In this document: in pieces, positions 10,550 through 21,849 of the stretch
How positions within the stretch are numbered: the first letter of the stretch is position 1
Layout: each line of letters begins with the position of its first letter
DNA from: Prorocentrum cordatum
Taxonomy: Eukaryota > Sar > Dinophyceae > Prorocentrales > Prorocentraceae
NCBI GenBank assembly: GCA_963575745.1
Contig: CAUYUJ010017837.1
Location: 440,001 to 502,000, forward strand
Reading direction: 5' to 3'
Length of the DNA stretch: 62,000 nt
Position numbers and translations under genes: made by a program
The notes under the pieces: generated by a model
Told to the model about the DNA's origin: nothing
Databases searched by the model: none
Seen by the model: the letters and a program-made list of their open reading frames with translations, nothing else

Positions 10550-11635
10550 ATGTTTTCCACAACGCACAGGGAGTGGCCGGCGGCGGAGGGGGAGGCGAGG
10601 AAGCAGGGGGAGCGCCTGGGACGCACGACGCAGCAGCGCAGACCGAGACCTGCGAAGGGGGCCCCACTCAGCCCAGAAGCGAACCCCGACGACACCAGCG
10701 GCGCTGAGACGGAGGAGCTCAAACAAGGAGGACGTGAGATCCTGGAGAGGTCGAGGAGGAGGAGGAGGGCCCAGAGGACAGCTTCACGCGGGGAGATGGA
10801 CCGAAGAGCTCTGGAGGGGAAGGCGCGGCAGGAGTAGGCGCAGGCCAAGCAGCGCGGGGACGAGGAGCGCCATCGAAAGATGCGGGTGCAGGCGGAAGCG
10901 GCCAGGGTGGCGGAAGAACGCGAAGTGCAAGCGCAGGCCGACAAGAGGAAGACGAGAGCAGAGATGGCGAAGCAAGTCCTGCGCGTCTCGGATGAAGCAG
11001 AGGTGAGCGCAGTTAGCAGAGCGGCCGAATCTTTCCAACGCGTCGAGCAGGAGCGAAAGCAGGCGCGGGAGCTTGAAACGCAAAGGCAAACTGAAAAAGA
11101 TGAGGCTGCTGCGATGAGGCTGGCAGAGGAGGGAGCCCGGGGCGCAACCGAAGCGAATCGGAGACGCAAGGGGGAAGAGGACAGGCGCGCCGAGCGAGAA
11201 CGCAAGAAGCAGAGAACTCTGGCCAAGCGCGCTGGGAACGGGGGCAGTTGCGGGAGCAATGCGAGCCCCCTGGAGGCGGCGACGGCGGCTTCTCTTGCCA
11301 CGGCGGCTGCTGGGCGGGAGAGGGCTGACGCAGAAAGGCGAGAGCAAGAGGAGAACGACAGGAAGGCTGCAGAGGATCGCAGACAAGCACAGGAAAAACA
11401 GGCCCCCAAGGCAGAGGACGAGAGGCAGACAAAGGAAAAGGACGACGCGAGGGCAGAAGCCCAGAGGCAGGCGGAGGAGGAGCAGCGGAAAAGAGACGAG
11501 GAGGAGAAGCAGGAGAAAGACGAAGAGGAGAAGCAGAAGAAAGACGAAGAGGAGAAGCAGAAGAAAGACGAGGAGAGCCAACAGAAGCAGAAGGGGGGCA
11601 AAATGAGTAGGAGCCGCGGCCGCAGCGGGAACTAG
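10550..11635 (+). CDS. Charged coiled-coil protein, interrupted by an in-frame TAG
   Basis: One frame runs from ATG 10,550 (MFSTTHREWPAAEGEARK) to the TAG at 11,633, with a single in-frame TAG at about 10,835. The parts before (RRALEGKARQE) and after (AQAKQRGDEERHRK, then MRVQAEAARVAEER) read as one continuous helix. Most of the protein is Glu/Lys/Arg/Ala/Gln-rich heptad-like sequence, ending in EEEKQKKD repeats and a short SRSRGRSGN tail. A start at 10,880 would give a shorter intact protein. Composition suggests a long coiled coil with a minimal RS-like end; there is no catalytic domain. The TAG could be a real disabling mutation, a base error, or the 5' limit of the functional gene. Confidence 0.5.
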
Positions 11636-11819
11636 GACCGCGATGCCTTTGTTAGAACCGTCACCACTTCTGTAGTGGATCTGCCCCCCCGCCCCCCCCC
11701 CTTTCCCCCCCCCAGAGGACGACTTCCTCGCGCGCGGCGCCGAGAAGGCCTGGGGCCCGCCATGGGTTTCACATCCATATCTACGCCACAGTCGCTGCGC
11801 GCTGGCTGGGCCATGCACC

Positions 11820-11870
11820 TACAGAGAGAGAGAGAGAGAGGAAGAACAAAACACACACACACAAAACGTA
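11820..11870. repeat. (GA)n and (CA)n microsatellites
   Basis: AGAGAGAGAGAGAGAG followed by ACACACACACACA. The stretch from here to 12.57 kb holds no recognised gene apart from hairpin repeats near 12,136 and 12,187. Confidence 0.8.
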
Positions 11871-12571
11871 TGAAATATCAATTCTAGTTATTAGAAAGTG
11901 AGGAAGTCTCAAGCAGAAACGAGATTCTATTACATAGGATTCTATTTAATGGAATGTCGGAAAAGAGATGTGGCCGCTGTCCAGCGGCAGATTGGCTCAC
12001 TGTGATGCCCCCCATGTTATACATGGGGCCACCAGACAAAGATTGATGGCTGGGCCGCGGGGCCTCAGACGTTACATCCTGATCCGCTTTGTAGCGGTGC
12101 TTCAAATGTTTACCAGTCTTTTGCATTCCGCAAGCACCCCTAGATAAGGGGGCACCTAGCCCACATATCCAAGTCCTCTTGGCTCATGCCCCTGCTGTAG
12201 GGGCTTTCTCGAATGCAGGATGAGCATGAATGGTGATTCAGAAGGGGTTGATGAGGAAGGGGGCGGGTAGGGCCCAGGGGGGGGGGGGGGGGCGGCATGC
12301 ACCCCGCAAGTGCTTTTCGGTTCGGCGAGGCAGGGATCGACGAGGGGGGGTCGATGTGGATGGGGATCCACGAGGAAGCGGTCGGCGAGGAAGGGGGAGC
12401 TATGCCTTGCATCCCGCAGGTGTCTCGGTTCAAGGCTCCAGCTGTTCGTCGCGCTTCCGCTATGCGCATTTCGCGTTCGAGTGTTCGGTTCCTTTCGCAT
12501 TGGTCAACGCGCCTCCTTGCGGGGCGGTTTCTTTCGCGAATGCCGCGCCGCTCATGCGTCTTCTATCTTCA

Positions 12572-13719
12572 ATGGCGCGTGGAAGGAAAGCCAGCGAGGA
12601 TTCCGCCACCCCGGGGCCTATGAATCGCGCCAGAGCTTCCAGGGGGGACGGGCTCGACCCGAAAGGGGCCACCAAGATGCGCAATTGGCTCACGTACAAC
12701 GCCTCGAGCGCCGGTGAAGATCTGAAGACGAAGGCACTGCAGGCACAAGAAGTATGGAAATATTGCAAGGGCCCGAACGAGCGCCGCCTTTTCTTAGAGA
12801 GCTTCCAGAAGGACAAGAACAAAAAATTTGGAGTGGGTGCATTCGCTCCAAGAAGAATGCGAAAATGCAGAGAAACATAAGAATTTGCCAAGAAGGGGTA
12901 CGTCACAGTTTCACAGGCTCTGAAAGAGCAAAACCTTTCATTATCAGGTTTTGGCGATCACAAGAAAGCTCTCGAGTTCGCCGTGGAATGGTGGGGAGAA
13001 AATTCGGAGACGCACGAGACCAAGGAGGTTCCCCCCGCCAAGTATGACAACAAGGGTCGTATATTGTGGCATGAGTTTTATTTCATCTACCCGCATGTGG
13101 CCGAGGACAGTTTGGAGATAGCTGACAGGAAGAAGTTCGTGGGCGAAGGCAGTGTCAAGTCGGCAAAAGCGCATGAATGGGCAGCAACCAGGATGGGGGA
13201 GCTGGGCAGCGGCGTCAGCAGCTCGAGCGGGCCCCCGATCAATCTGGAGAACCCCTTGTGGCCGACCATCCAGGAGAACAAGGGTGCGATTGCGTCATTG
13301 CCTCGGCAGATTATCCTCCTCCTTCTCTTCCTGCTCGCCCCCCTCCTTGTCGTCGCCCTCCCCCCCCCCCCCCCCCTCCTGCACTTAGGTCCACCCTGGC
13401 GAAAAACCAGGGCGAGCTGAAGAAGATGAAGACGCTCCGCGCGAAGCTCCACGCGCGCGCCAAGGACGCCAAGGAGCAGGACAAGGGTAAATGGGAAAGC
13501 TGGGCGAAGGAAGCAGACAAGAGCCTCAAGAGCGCAGACGATCACGAGCAGTCGGTGGAGCTCCTGCTCGGGAAGGTGCCCATTGCGCATGAGACAAACG
13601 ATAAGAAAGAGGCCCACACGAAACTCAACGCGGAGCTCGCATCCATGAAGGCCACCGCAGAGCATCACTTGGACGGCATCAAGCTGGCCAACGAGAGGTT
13701 CTCGCGCTACGTGGAGTGA
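12572..13719 (+). CDS. Dinoflagellate multicopy family protein with GA-AG intron, unknown function
   Basis: ATG 12,572 opens MARGRKASEDSATPGPMNRA, then NWLTYNASSAGEDLKTKALQ, VWKYCKGPNERRLFLESFQ. Near the A6 run at 12,821-12,826 the family-like continuation (WVHSLQEECENAEKHK) is in the next frame. By 12,880 the first frame resumes as EFAKKGYVTVSQALKEQ, so two compensating indels bypass an in-frame TAA at 12,878. Then come ILWHEFYFIYPHVAED and PLWPTIQENKGA. A pyrimidine-rich stretch (13,288-13,388) is best read as an intron with a GA donor and TTAG acceptor, after which STLAKNQGELKKMK continues to a TGA at 13,717. I recall this block order from an abundant unnamed dinoflagellate family. The C-terminal third is predicted coiled coil. 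Confidence 0.55.
13288..13388 (+). other. Probable intron (GA-AG) with polypyrimidine tract
   Basis: Splicing GC|GATTGCGTCA to CACTTAG|GTCCACC joins ENKGA to STLAKNQGE in frame. The intron interior is C/T-rich with a C16-like run. GA donors are an established dinoflagellate peculiarity. The exact donor is inferred from phase. Confidence 0.45.
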
Positions 13720-13837
13720 GCGGCGGCCCCGTGCCCTGAGCTCTCTGAGCCACATCCATATCAACCTAGCGGCGCGCCTGGCGACGCTTGCAACAAATGG
13801 GTCGCACCCCTTGGTAGGGGCTCCCCCTGGAGTCTGT

Positions 13838-14252
<415 letters not shown>

Positions 14253-14479
14253 ATCTTCCATCTACCCTGCGCCACCTCGCTCTCTCACCGTTTCCAGCGC
14301 GAACCCCTCTCGAGGGGGCGCTCGCTTGTTTTCTCTGCGCCCCTATCCAGAGGGGGGGGGGGGGGGGGTAGGGCGCGCCGTGTCCGTAGCATCTGGCTCT
14401 AGCATCGCCCGCAGCTTCTGGCCCAAGGGGCGACGCGGGCGGCCGCGACGTGCATTCCAAACGCACCCCGCCGCATGAC

Positions 14480-15338
14480 AGGCGCGCGTTGCCACCAGAC
14501 AAACGCCTGAGGGCGAATGTCGCTGATCTCGCGTCGCGCAATATTTTGTCGGGCGCCAGGGGGCTTCAATTGGCTAACGACATCCGCCGTTATGGTGCCC
14601 GTGGCGTTGCTGATCCAACGCCGCCTGAGAAATGCCCAGGGAACGCGCCGCGCTTCTTTCGACAAATGTTCCGAAGGAGCGGCTGGCCACCTTTGTGCGT
14701 GCGCGATGTACGGGCGTGGAACACTAAGACGCATGCGGAGGAGCTTCGGAAAATACATATAATGCTGCCCCACGAAATTTTGGATCGTTTGCTGTTCTTC
14801 GGCCACAAAGATGTTTTGATGTGCAAATCTGGATTAGATGCCGTCTCGCTGGCGCATTTCAACGATGCAGTTTCGCCTCTCGGCGACTCCGACACAGTCC
14901 CCTGCGGCATCTGGCATGATGGTGTGCCCTGTAATTTGGATCGCAGCGTGACCGCTGAAATTGTACCCCTTCTACTGCCTGGCTCAGAAGAACGATGCAA
15001 GAACCTCCGCGTGCCTATCGCGTGCCTGCTTAAGGACCGACTGTCCAAAAACACATTGGATGACTTTTTTGAGATAGTCCGCTGGTCTTTCGCGTGTCTC
15101 GCAACCAAAACGCGGCCGTCGCGCAGACGCGATGGTTCGCCATTCGGAAGGGGCGACAGGTGGAGGGCCAAACAGCACGGCGAGAGAGGGCGACCCCCTC
15201 TCAGGGGCGCTCGTTGCCAGATCAAGGGCGACTGGAAGATGTTCAGGGAGGTGCTGAAGTTGCAAGGGCGGCAGGACGCGGAGTGCTGCTTCCAGCGCAA
15301 GATCCACTTGCGCGAGGTCACAAGGGGGGGGGATGGGG

Positions 15339-15371
<33 letters not shown>

Positions 15372-16620
15372 GGGGGAGGAGGAGGAGGAGGATGAGGAGA
15401 CGAAGAGGAGGGGAGGAGGAGAAGGAGGAGGAGGAGGCGGAGAAGGAGGAGAAGGAGGAGCAGGGGGAGGAGGATGAGGAGGAGGAGGAGGCGGAGGAGG
15501 AGGAGGAGGAAGAGGAGGAGGAGGAGGAGGCGGAGGAGGAGGAGGCGGAGGAGGATGAGGAGGAGGAGGAGGAGGAGGATTCATACATGCATGCGTGCAT
15601 CATACATATGGATCGCACCCCTTTGATAGGGCCCCCCCTGTCTGTCTCTGTCTGTTTCTGTTTCAATTTGATGGGGGGCAGACGGGGGAAGAGGAGGCGG
15701 AACAGGAGAGGGAGGAGGTAGGCAACGAAACCTTCGACGCCTGCAGGTTGCCACCGAGATCGGCCACAGCGCGGCCTGGCGCACGGGCCGCAAATCATGG
15801 CATGAGCTATTGGTGAAAATCTTATCTTCTGGACATCGCGCATGCCCTTCGCTGGTGATTCCGTTTACAAGTGTGCGAATTTTGGTGTTGGATTGGCTGC
15901 GCTGCGCGGATTTGGGAGTTTCTGCAGATTTCTCTGGCTCTTTGATGTGGTATTGCGTCGTCAAGAGGAAGGTCCCAGGCGTCGCGCAGAAACAACGAAT
16001 GAGGGAGATGCACCTTTTGACGCAGAGGTTCTACGATAGACATCCTCCGAACGGCGCGCCGAACAGGCTTCCCCACTTGAGCAAAGGAGTGATTGAAGGC
16101 AGCAAAGCAAAGCAACATCCCAAGCTCAGGTGTAGCGCCGGCATGGTTCGGCATCTAATTCCCTGGCATGGAACTTGCGGAGCGGTTCTGCGACAGGACC
16201 GACCCCGTCGAGTCTTCAATTTATTTTTGCATGCAGAGCTTGTCGCGCTGCTACGCTGCGCTTGCAGGTAATTTCCTTTGGACTGGAGACGCCATGCTGG
16301 GGCGTCCTACGCGTTTTGTTCAACATTCCACAGCTTTGGCAATGGCGGATGAGAGTTTATTTCGCATCCGACCCAAGCTGCATTTACTTCTGGAGCTATG
16401 TTCATCGGGAGGGCAACCGTCCAAACACTTGAACTACAGAGACGAAGATTTTGGAGGGGCCGTTGCGTCGTTTGGGAAGCGCAGAAGGGGGGCTCCGAAC
16501 ACATCTGAGTTCTCCAAGGCACGCATGACGAAGTCTCATGGGGCAGCCTGTTGTTCGTCTCTTGCGCTAGGTATCAAAAACACGCCTTGGAAGCGAGAGC
16601 CCTTAGCTAGGGGCATTTAA
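14480..16620 (+). pseudogene. Abundant dinoflagellate multicopy protein family, frame-broken copy
   Basis: Block order strongly matches a very common unnamed dinoflagellate family as I remember it. 14,500-15,300: LRANVADLASRNILSG, WPPLCVRDVRAWNTKT, LPHEILDRLLFFG, GIWHDGVPCNLDRS, GDWKMFREVLKLQG, ECCFQRKIHLREV. 15,745-16,150: GHSAAWRTGRKSWHELL, LDWLRCADLGVSADFSG, KLRCSAGMVRHLIP. 16,168-16,620: MELAERFCDRTDPVESS, RIRPKLHLLLELCS, YRDEDFGGAVA. The (GGA)n stretch between the first two blocks is probably intronic. A one-base shift at about 16,165 separates the last two blocks. The reading ends at a TAA within another CCCTTAGCTAGGGG hairpin. No catalytic motif is evident. It could be a gene with sequence errors rather than a true pseudogene. 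Confidence 0.55.
15320..15585. repeat. (GGA)n purine tract
   Basis: About 260 bases of G/A with a (GGA)n core and occasional GCG, GAT. It lies between two exon-like blocks of the multicopy family and probably within an intron. Confidence 0.9.
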
Positions 16621-16689
16621 CCCTTTTAGCTATAGGGGCATTTTCTTGCGTGCCAATTTTAATATGAAATCTAAACGGATGAGATTTTA

Positions 16690-17185
16690 CCTGATTCCAA
16701 TATACTGCCTCTCCCAATATTGGAGCATTGGACGCTCAAGGTGGGGCGCCCGGCGCGCCCGGCACACCCGGCGCGCCCGGGGCACCCGGGGCGCCCGCGG
16801 ACACCCGGAACACCCAGCACACCCGGCATATGCCGGGGACATCCGGACACCCGGCGCACCTGGGACACCCGGCGGACCCGGATCACCGGGGACATCCAGG
16901 ACACCTGGGACATCCGGCACACCGCCCGGCACACCCGGGACACCCGGCACAACCGGGACACCCGGCGCACCCGCGGCGCACCCAGGACACCCGGCTCACC
17001 CGGCGCACCCGGGACTGGCTACCCGCGCCTGCTGGAACACCCGGGACACCCGGCGCGCCCGGAAAACCGGGGACACCCGGAACACTTGGGACACCCGGGG
17101 CACCCGGCGCACACGGCGCGCCCGGCACGCGCGGGACACCCAGCGCACCCCGCCCGACGCACCCGGCGCGCCGGGCACAACCGGA
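16690..17185. repeat. 9-bp minisatellite with CCAATA flank, inverted relative to 7.0-7.3 kb
   Basis: The flank CCAATATACTGCCTCTCCC, TTGGAGCATTGGACGCTC, AAGG is the reverse complement of the one at 7,205-7,255. It leads into about 440 bp of GGCGCACCC/GGGACACCC units. Orientation of flank and array is reversed together. Confidence 0.85.
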
Positions 17186-17194
17186 ACCAGCAGA

Positions 17195-18237
17195 GAGCAG
17201 TTGAGACGAACAAAAAACAGCCGAGAGCAGCAGAGAGTAGGAAAGGGGAGCGGACAACAGCAGAGAACAGCAGAGACCAGCAGAGAGCAGCAGAGAGTAG
17301 GAAAGAGCAGCAGACACCAGCAAAAAGCAGCAGAGACCAGCAGAGAGCACCGGAGAACAGCAGACGAGCAAACACCAGCAGAGAGCAGCGGAAAGTGGCA
17401 AGGACCAGCAGAGAGCAGCTGAGAGCAGGAAAGAGCAGCATACACCAGCAGAGCAGCAGAGAACGGGAAAGAGCAGCAGACACCAACAGAGAGCAGCGGA
17501 TAGTGGCAGAGAGCAGCGGAGAGACGCAGCAGAGACCACCGGAGACCAGTAGAGAGCTGCAGGGACCAGCCGAGATCAGCAGAGAGCAGCAGAGACGAAC
17601 AAAAAACAGCCGAGAGCAGCAGAGAGCAACAGAGACCGACACTCACCAGCAGGGGCGAGCAGAGGGCGGCAGACATCATCAGATACCAGAGAGTAGCAGA
17701 GAGCAGTAGAGAGCAGCAGAGGGCAGCAGAGGTCAGCTGAACTCTCAGAGCAGCACGGAGACCAGCAGAGCGCAGCAGAGATCAACAGAGACCAGCAGAG
17801 ACCTGCCGATACCAATAGCAGCAGGAGCAGCAGAGACAAGCAGAGACCAGCAGACACCAGCAGCGACATGCAGAGTCTGCAGAGAGCAGAGACAAGCAGA
17901 GACCAGCAGACAACAGCAGCGACCCGAAGAGACCAACAGCGACCGGCGGGGGTCAGCAAGGAGAAGCAGAGTCCGGCCGATACCAGCAAAGTGCCACAGA
18001 CAGCAGCCGAGAGCGGCAGACAGCAGCCGAGAGCAGCAGACACCAGCAGGGAACAGCAGAGAGCAGGAAAGAGCAGCAGACAACAGCAGAGAACAGCAGA
18101 GACCAGCAGAGACCAGCAGAGAGCAGGAAAGAGCCGCAGACATCAGCAGACACCAGCAGAGACCAGCAGAGAGCAGCAGAGAGCAGGAAAGAGCAGCAGA
18201 CACCAGCAGAGAGCAGCGGATAGCGGCAGAGAGCAGC
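17195..18237. repeat. CAGCAGAGA-type minisatellite
   Basis: About 1 kb built from AGCAGAGACC, AGCAGAGAGC, AGGAAAGAGC and AGCAGACACC decamers in shifting order, with higher-order repeats of about 50-60 bp. All frames stay open (Ser/Arg/Glu/Gln forward, Ser/Leu/Cys reverse) and are not treated as genes. Confidence 0.9.
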
Positions 18238-18239
18238 GA

Positions 18240-18890
18240 CATCGTTTTTTTGTTTTGCCACAATTATTTGATTTGTCTGCATGAGCGGCGCGGGCGCGCC
18301 CCAGCCGCACCCCGGGAGAGTGGTAGATTCTAAGTGGAGCGCAGTCGAATGAGAGCATGGGTGGATCGAGCCGCCCACGCCCGCGCAAAGTGTCCGTCGG
18401 GATGCCAGGATGCGGGGCGCTCTCCAGCAGTTGCGGCCCCCGACCGATTAGATGCGGGGCGCTGCGTGGCAGTTTGGTTACCCGATCTATACCCCACGGC
18501 CTCAGTGCACTTGTGCTGGGCAGCTCTGGCACGCTGGCTTCGCGCAGGGCACGAGAGAGGGGGGGGTTAGGACCAGGAGTAAAAGGGCGATCCAGCTAGC
18601 CAGTTCGAGCGAGTCAAGCATGGCATGCACATTCCCACCGCGATTCCCACCCGCCCTCCCGCAACATAAGAAACAGCGATGGCGCAAGTGGTAGCCGAAA
18701 TCAATCGTCAAGGTGGTGTGCCACAGCTGATGCAGCCGCCATGGTGGTTACCGATGGGGAAGTCCGAGCCCGTCTCAATGGCTGCGCTGGCACTTCAGCA
18801 CGAGCCGAGGATGCCCCAGGAAACCTCAGGAGGCCCCAGGAGGCTTCAGGAGGTGGTGGGAAGCTCCAGGGGGCCCCAGGAGGCTTCAGG
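18240..18890. other. No gene recognised
   Basis: Unique-looking sequence with a T7 run at 18,245 and CAGGAGGC(T/C)(T/C) repeats at 18,795-18,900. I see no coding block that I trust. Confidence 0.4.
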
Positions 18891-18892
18891 AG

Positions 18893-19135
18893 GCCGCAAT
18901 TCGCATTGCCGACGACAAGACAGGCCACTTTGAAAAGAAAAGCGGAGACTTTGTATTAAGGTTTTACAGTCAGGATGGGAGGGCCTAGATTGACGTCCGC
19001 GCGGGACGTGCGCCGCGTCCCACTCCCGCCACACAGTTCGCATCGTCGACGACAAGACAAGCCATGTTGGGAGGAAAAACGAGCATTTTGCATTGATGTC
19101 TCAGTCTGGATGGGAGAGCCCGGATGCAAACGCCA
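18893..19135. repeat. Diverged ~140-bp direct duplication
   Basis: Two copies begin at about 18,895 (CGCATTGCCGACGACAAGAC) and 19,035 (CGCATCGTCGACGACAAGAC). Both continue through CC-A-TTG, GAGACTTTG/GCATTTTG-CATTGA, CAGTC-GGATGGGAG-GCC. Identity is about 75%. Confidence 0.7.
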
Positions 19136-19324
19136 TCGGCCGGACAGAGGGGAGAGTAGGAGTATATGCAAATAAGGAGTAAGGATGAGGAGGATGTGGA
19201 ACGATATTGCCATGCATCTTCCCGTCCCATGTCCCCCTTTGTATACGAAAGTCCTTGCAGATTTTCTTTGTTCACAAATGGACGCGCACATTTGAAAGAC
19301 AGGCGCCCTGCGGGCTTCGTAGCA

Positions 19325-19745
19325 GACCCGGCGCGCCCAGGACAACGCCCGGGGCACCGAACGCACCCGGCGCCGAGCGAACCCGATGCACGTGGCGCAC
19401 ACTCCGCACTGAGCGCACCCGGCGCCGAGTGCACCCGGCGCACCCGGTACGCCCGGCCGCCCGGCACCCACCGTCGAGTGCACCCAGGACACTTGCAGCG
19501 CACCCGGCACCGAGCGCACCCCGCGCACCCGGTGCACCTGGCGCACCCGGCGCACCCGGCGGCCGGGCACCCGGCGCAGAGTGCACCCAGGACACCCGGC
19601 GCACCCGGCGCCGAACGCAGCCGGCACACCCAGCACACCCAGCGGCCAGGCACCCGGCGCCGAGTGCACCCGGGACACCCGGCGCACCTGGCGCCGAGCG
19701 CACCCGGCACACCCAGCACACCCGGCGCACCCGGCACCCCGCACA
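19325..19745. repeat. 9-bp minisatellite (third array)
   Basis: Units GGCGCACCC, GGCGCCGAG and GGACACCC in mixed order over about 420 bp. It resembles the arrays at 7.0 and 16.7 kb but without their CCAATA flank. Confidence 0.85.
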
Positions 19746-19759
19746 GGCAAGTGTTATGC

Positions 19760-21190
19760 GACGTGGACGGGGTGGCAGCACGCTAATCCTGCCAGTGGGG
19801 CCTTCGCTGGAGCTCGCCAGGGGCCACGAACCGTGTGAAGGGTGTACCGACATGGCCGGGGGGCACCATGTGAACCTTGCCAGTGGCGCCTTCAGTGGAG
19901 CTCTTTGTGGAGCCACGAAACTCGTGAAGGGTTTGCCGAAATCGTCGGGGCGACGGCGTGTGAACCCTGCCACTGGCGGCCTTCGGTGGACCTCCCTGGG
20001 GGACACGAAACGTGCGAGGGGTGCGCCGGAATGGTCGAGGCGGCGGCGTGTGAACCCTGCCAGTGGAGCTTTCGGTGGAGGTCCGTAGAGGGCCACCAAT
20101 CGTGTGCGGGGTGCGCCGACATGGTCGGGGAAACGGCATGTGACCCCTGCCATTGGGGTCTTCGTTGGAGCTACCTAAGGGCCATGAAACGTGGTGGGCG
20201 TACCATCATGGTCGGGGGGCGGCATCTGACCCCTGCCAGTTGAGCTTTCGTTGGATTTCTCGAGGGGTCACGAAACGTGTGAGGAGTGCGCCGACATGGT
20301 CGGGGGGCGGTATGTGAACCGTGCAAGTGGGGCCTTCGGTGGAGCTCCGCAGGCTGCCACGAAACGCGTGGGAGGATGTGCCGAAAGTGTCGAGCGGCGG
20401 CAATTCCACCCTGCCATTGGGGTCTTCGGTGGAGCGCATCTAGGGGCCACGAAACGTGTGCGGGGTGTGCCGAAATGGTCGGGGGGGTACACGAATCCTG
20501 TCAGTGGGGCATCTGGTGAAGCTGCCCAAAGGCTACGAAACGTGTGAGGGGTGCGCCGACATGGTCGGGGCGGCGGCATGTGAACCCTGCCAGTGGAGCT
20601 TTCGGTGGATTTCCTCAGGGGCCATGAAACGTGTGAGCGGTGTGCCGAAATCGTCCGGGGGGCGGTATGCGAACCGTGCAATTGGGGCTTTCGGTGGAGC
20701 TCCCTAGGCTTGGGGGCCACGCAACGTGTGAGGAGAGTGCCAGCATGGTCGGGGGGCGGTATGCGAACCGTGCCTTCGGTGGAGCTCCCTAGGGGGCCAC
20801 GAAAAGGGTGAGGGGAGTGCCGAAATGGTCGGGCAGCGGAATGTGAACCCTGCCATTGGGGTCTGCGGTGGAGCGCCTCTAGGGGCCACGAAACGTGTGC
20901 GGGGTGTGCCGAAATGGTCAGGGGGGTAGTATGCGAACCCTGTCAGTGGGGCATCTGGTGAAGCTCGCCAAGGGCCACGAAACGCGTGAGGGGTGTGCCG
21001 ACATGGTCGGGGCTCCGGCATGTGAACCCTGCAAGTGGGGTTTTCGGTGGATTTCCATAGGGGCCGCGAAACGTGTGAGGGGTGTGCCGAAATGGTCCGG
21101 GGGGCGGTATGCGAACTGTGCTAGTGGGGCCTTCGGTGGAGCTCCCTAGGGGACCTCGAAATGTGTGAGGGGTGCGCCGACATTGGACAC
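19760..21190. repeat. ~90-bp tandem satellite (about 16 units)
   Basis: Consensus blocks per unit: GGGGCCACGAAACGTGTGAG, GGGTGTGCCGACATGGTCGG, GGCGGCATGTGAACCCTGCC, AGTGGGGCTTTCGGTGGAGC. Unit starts recur every 81-97 bp, with unit-to-unit divergence of 10-25%. Several frames are open across several units (Cys/His-rich peptide), but no frame persists through the array. Confidence 0.9.
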
Positions 21191-21224
21191 GAGGCGACGT
21201 GCGGACGAGACGTGTGCGGAGTGT

Positions 21225-21345
21225 GGCGAGAAGGTGATGAGGATGAGAATGGTGGTAATGATGACGATGACGATGACAACGGCGACGACGATGCCGACCA
21301 TGCTGATGGTGATGATGACGAGAAGGATGGTGCTGACGACAGACG
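21225..21345. repeat. GATGA/GACGATG-rich low-complexity segment
   Basis: Imperfect GATGATGA and GACGATGAC repeats, Asp- or Met/Thr-rich when translated. Not a supported gene. Confidence 0.6.
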
Positions 21346-21733
21346 AGGAGGAAGAGAAACACGAAAAGGAAGGAAGAGGAAGACTGGGAGGAGGAGGAGG
21401 ATCAGGAAGAGACGCGCGGCGCTGCGAATTCAAAGCGAGGATCCATCACGCAGGAGGATTGGGAAACAAACACAGAGTCCACAGAGAATGTGGTTTCTCT
21501 TCGGGCGTTCCCCTTCGCGGACGGGCTTCACTGGGATCGTTGTTTTTTGTTTGTTGGGTTTCCCCTCATGATTTTCTTAAAGTGTTTGCGTGCAGCACTT
21601 CAGTTTCTTTGTTTTTGCTTCCTACCGCCAACGTACGCAATGTATGTGTACTTCGCCCAGACGACGGCGGCGACGGCGACGGCGACGGCGACGACGAGAA
21701 CGAGCGGAGCGCTTTCGGCCCGTCCCCCGGCCC

Positions 21734-21736
<3 letters not shown>

Positions 21737-21790
<54 letters not shown>
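21737..21790. repeat. (TA)n microsatellite
   Basis: About 27 uninterrupted TA units flanked by GC-rich sequence. Confidence 0.95.
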
Positions 21791-21792
<2 letters not shown>

Positions 21793-21849
21793 CGTGCACG
21801 ACGCCCGGGCGCCCAGGGCGGCTGCCCCGAGGGGCATGGGAGTACCGGG

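Noticed and set aside
16640-19750. Collagen-like and Ser/Cys-rich open frames
   Set aside because: They derive from 9-bp and 10-bp periodic minisatellites.
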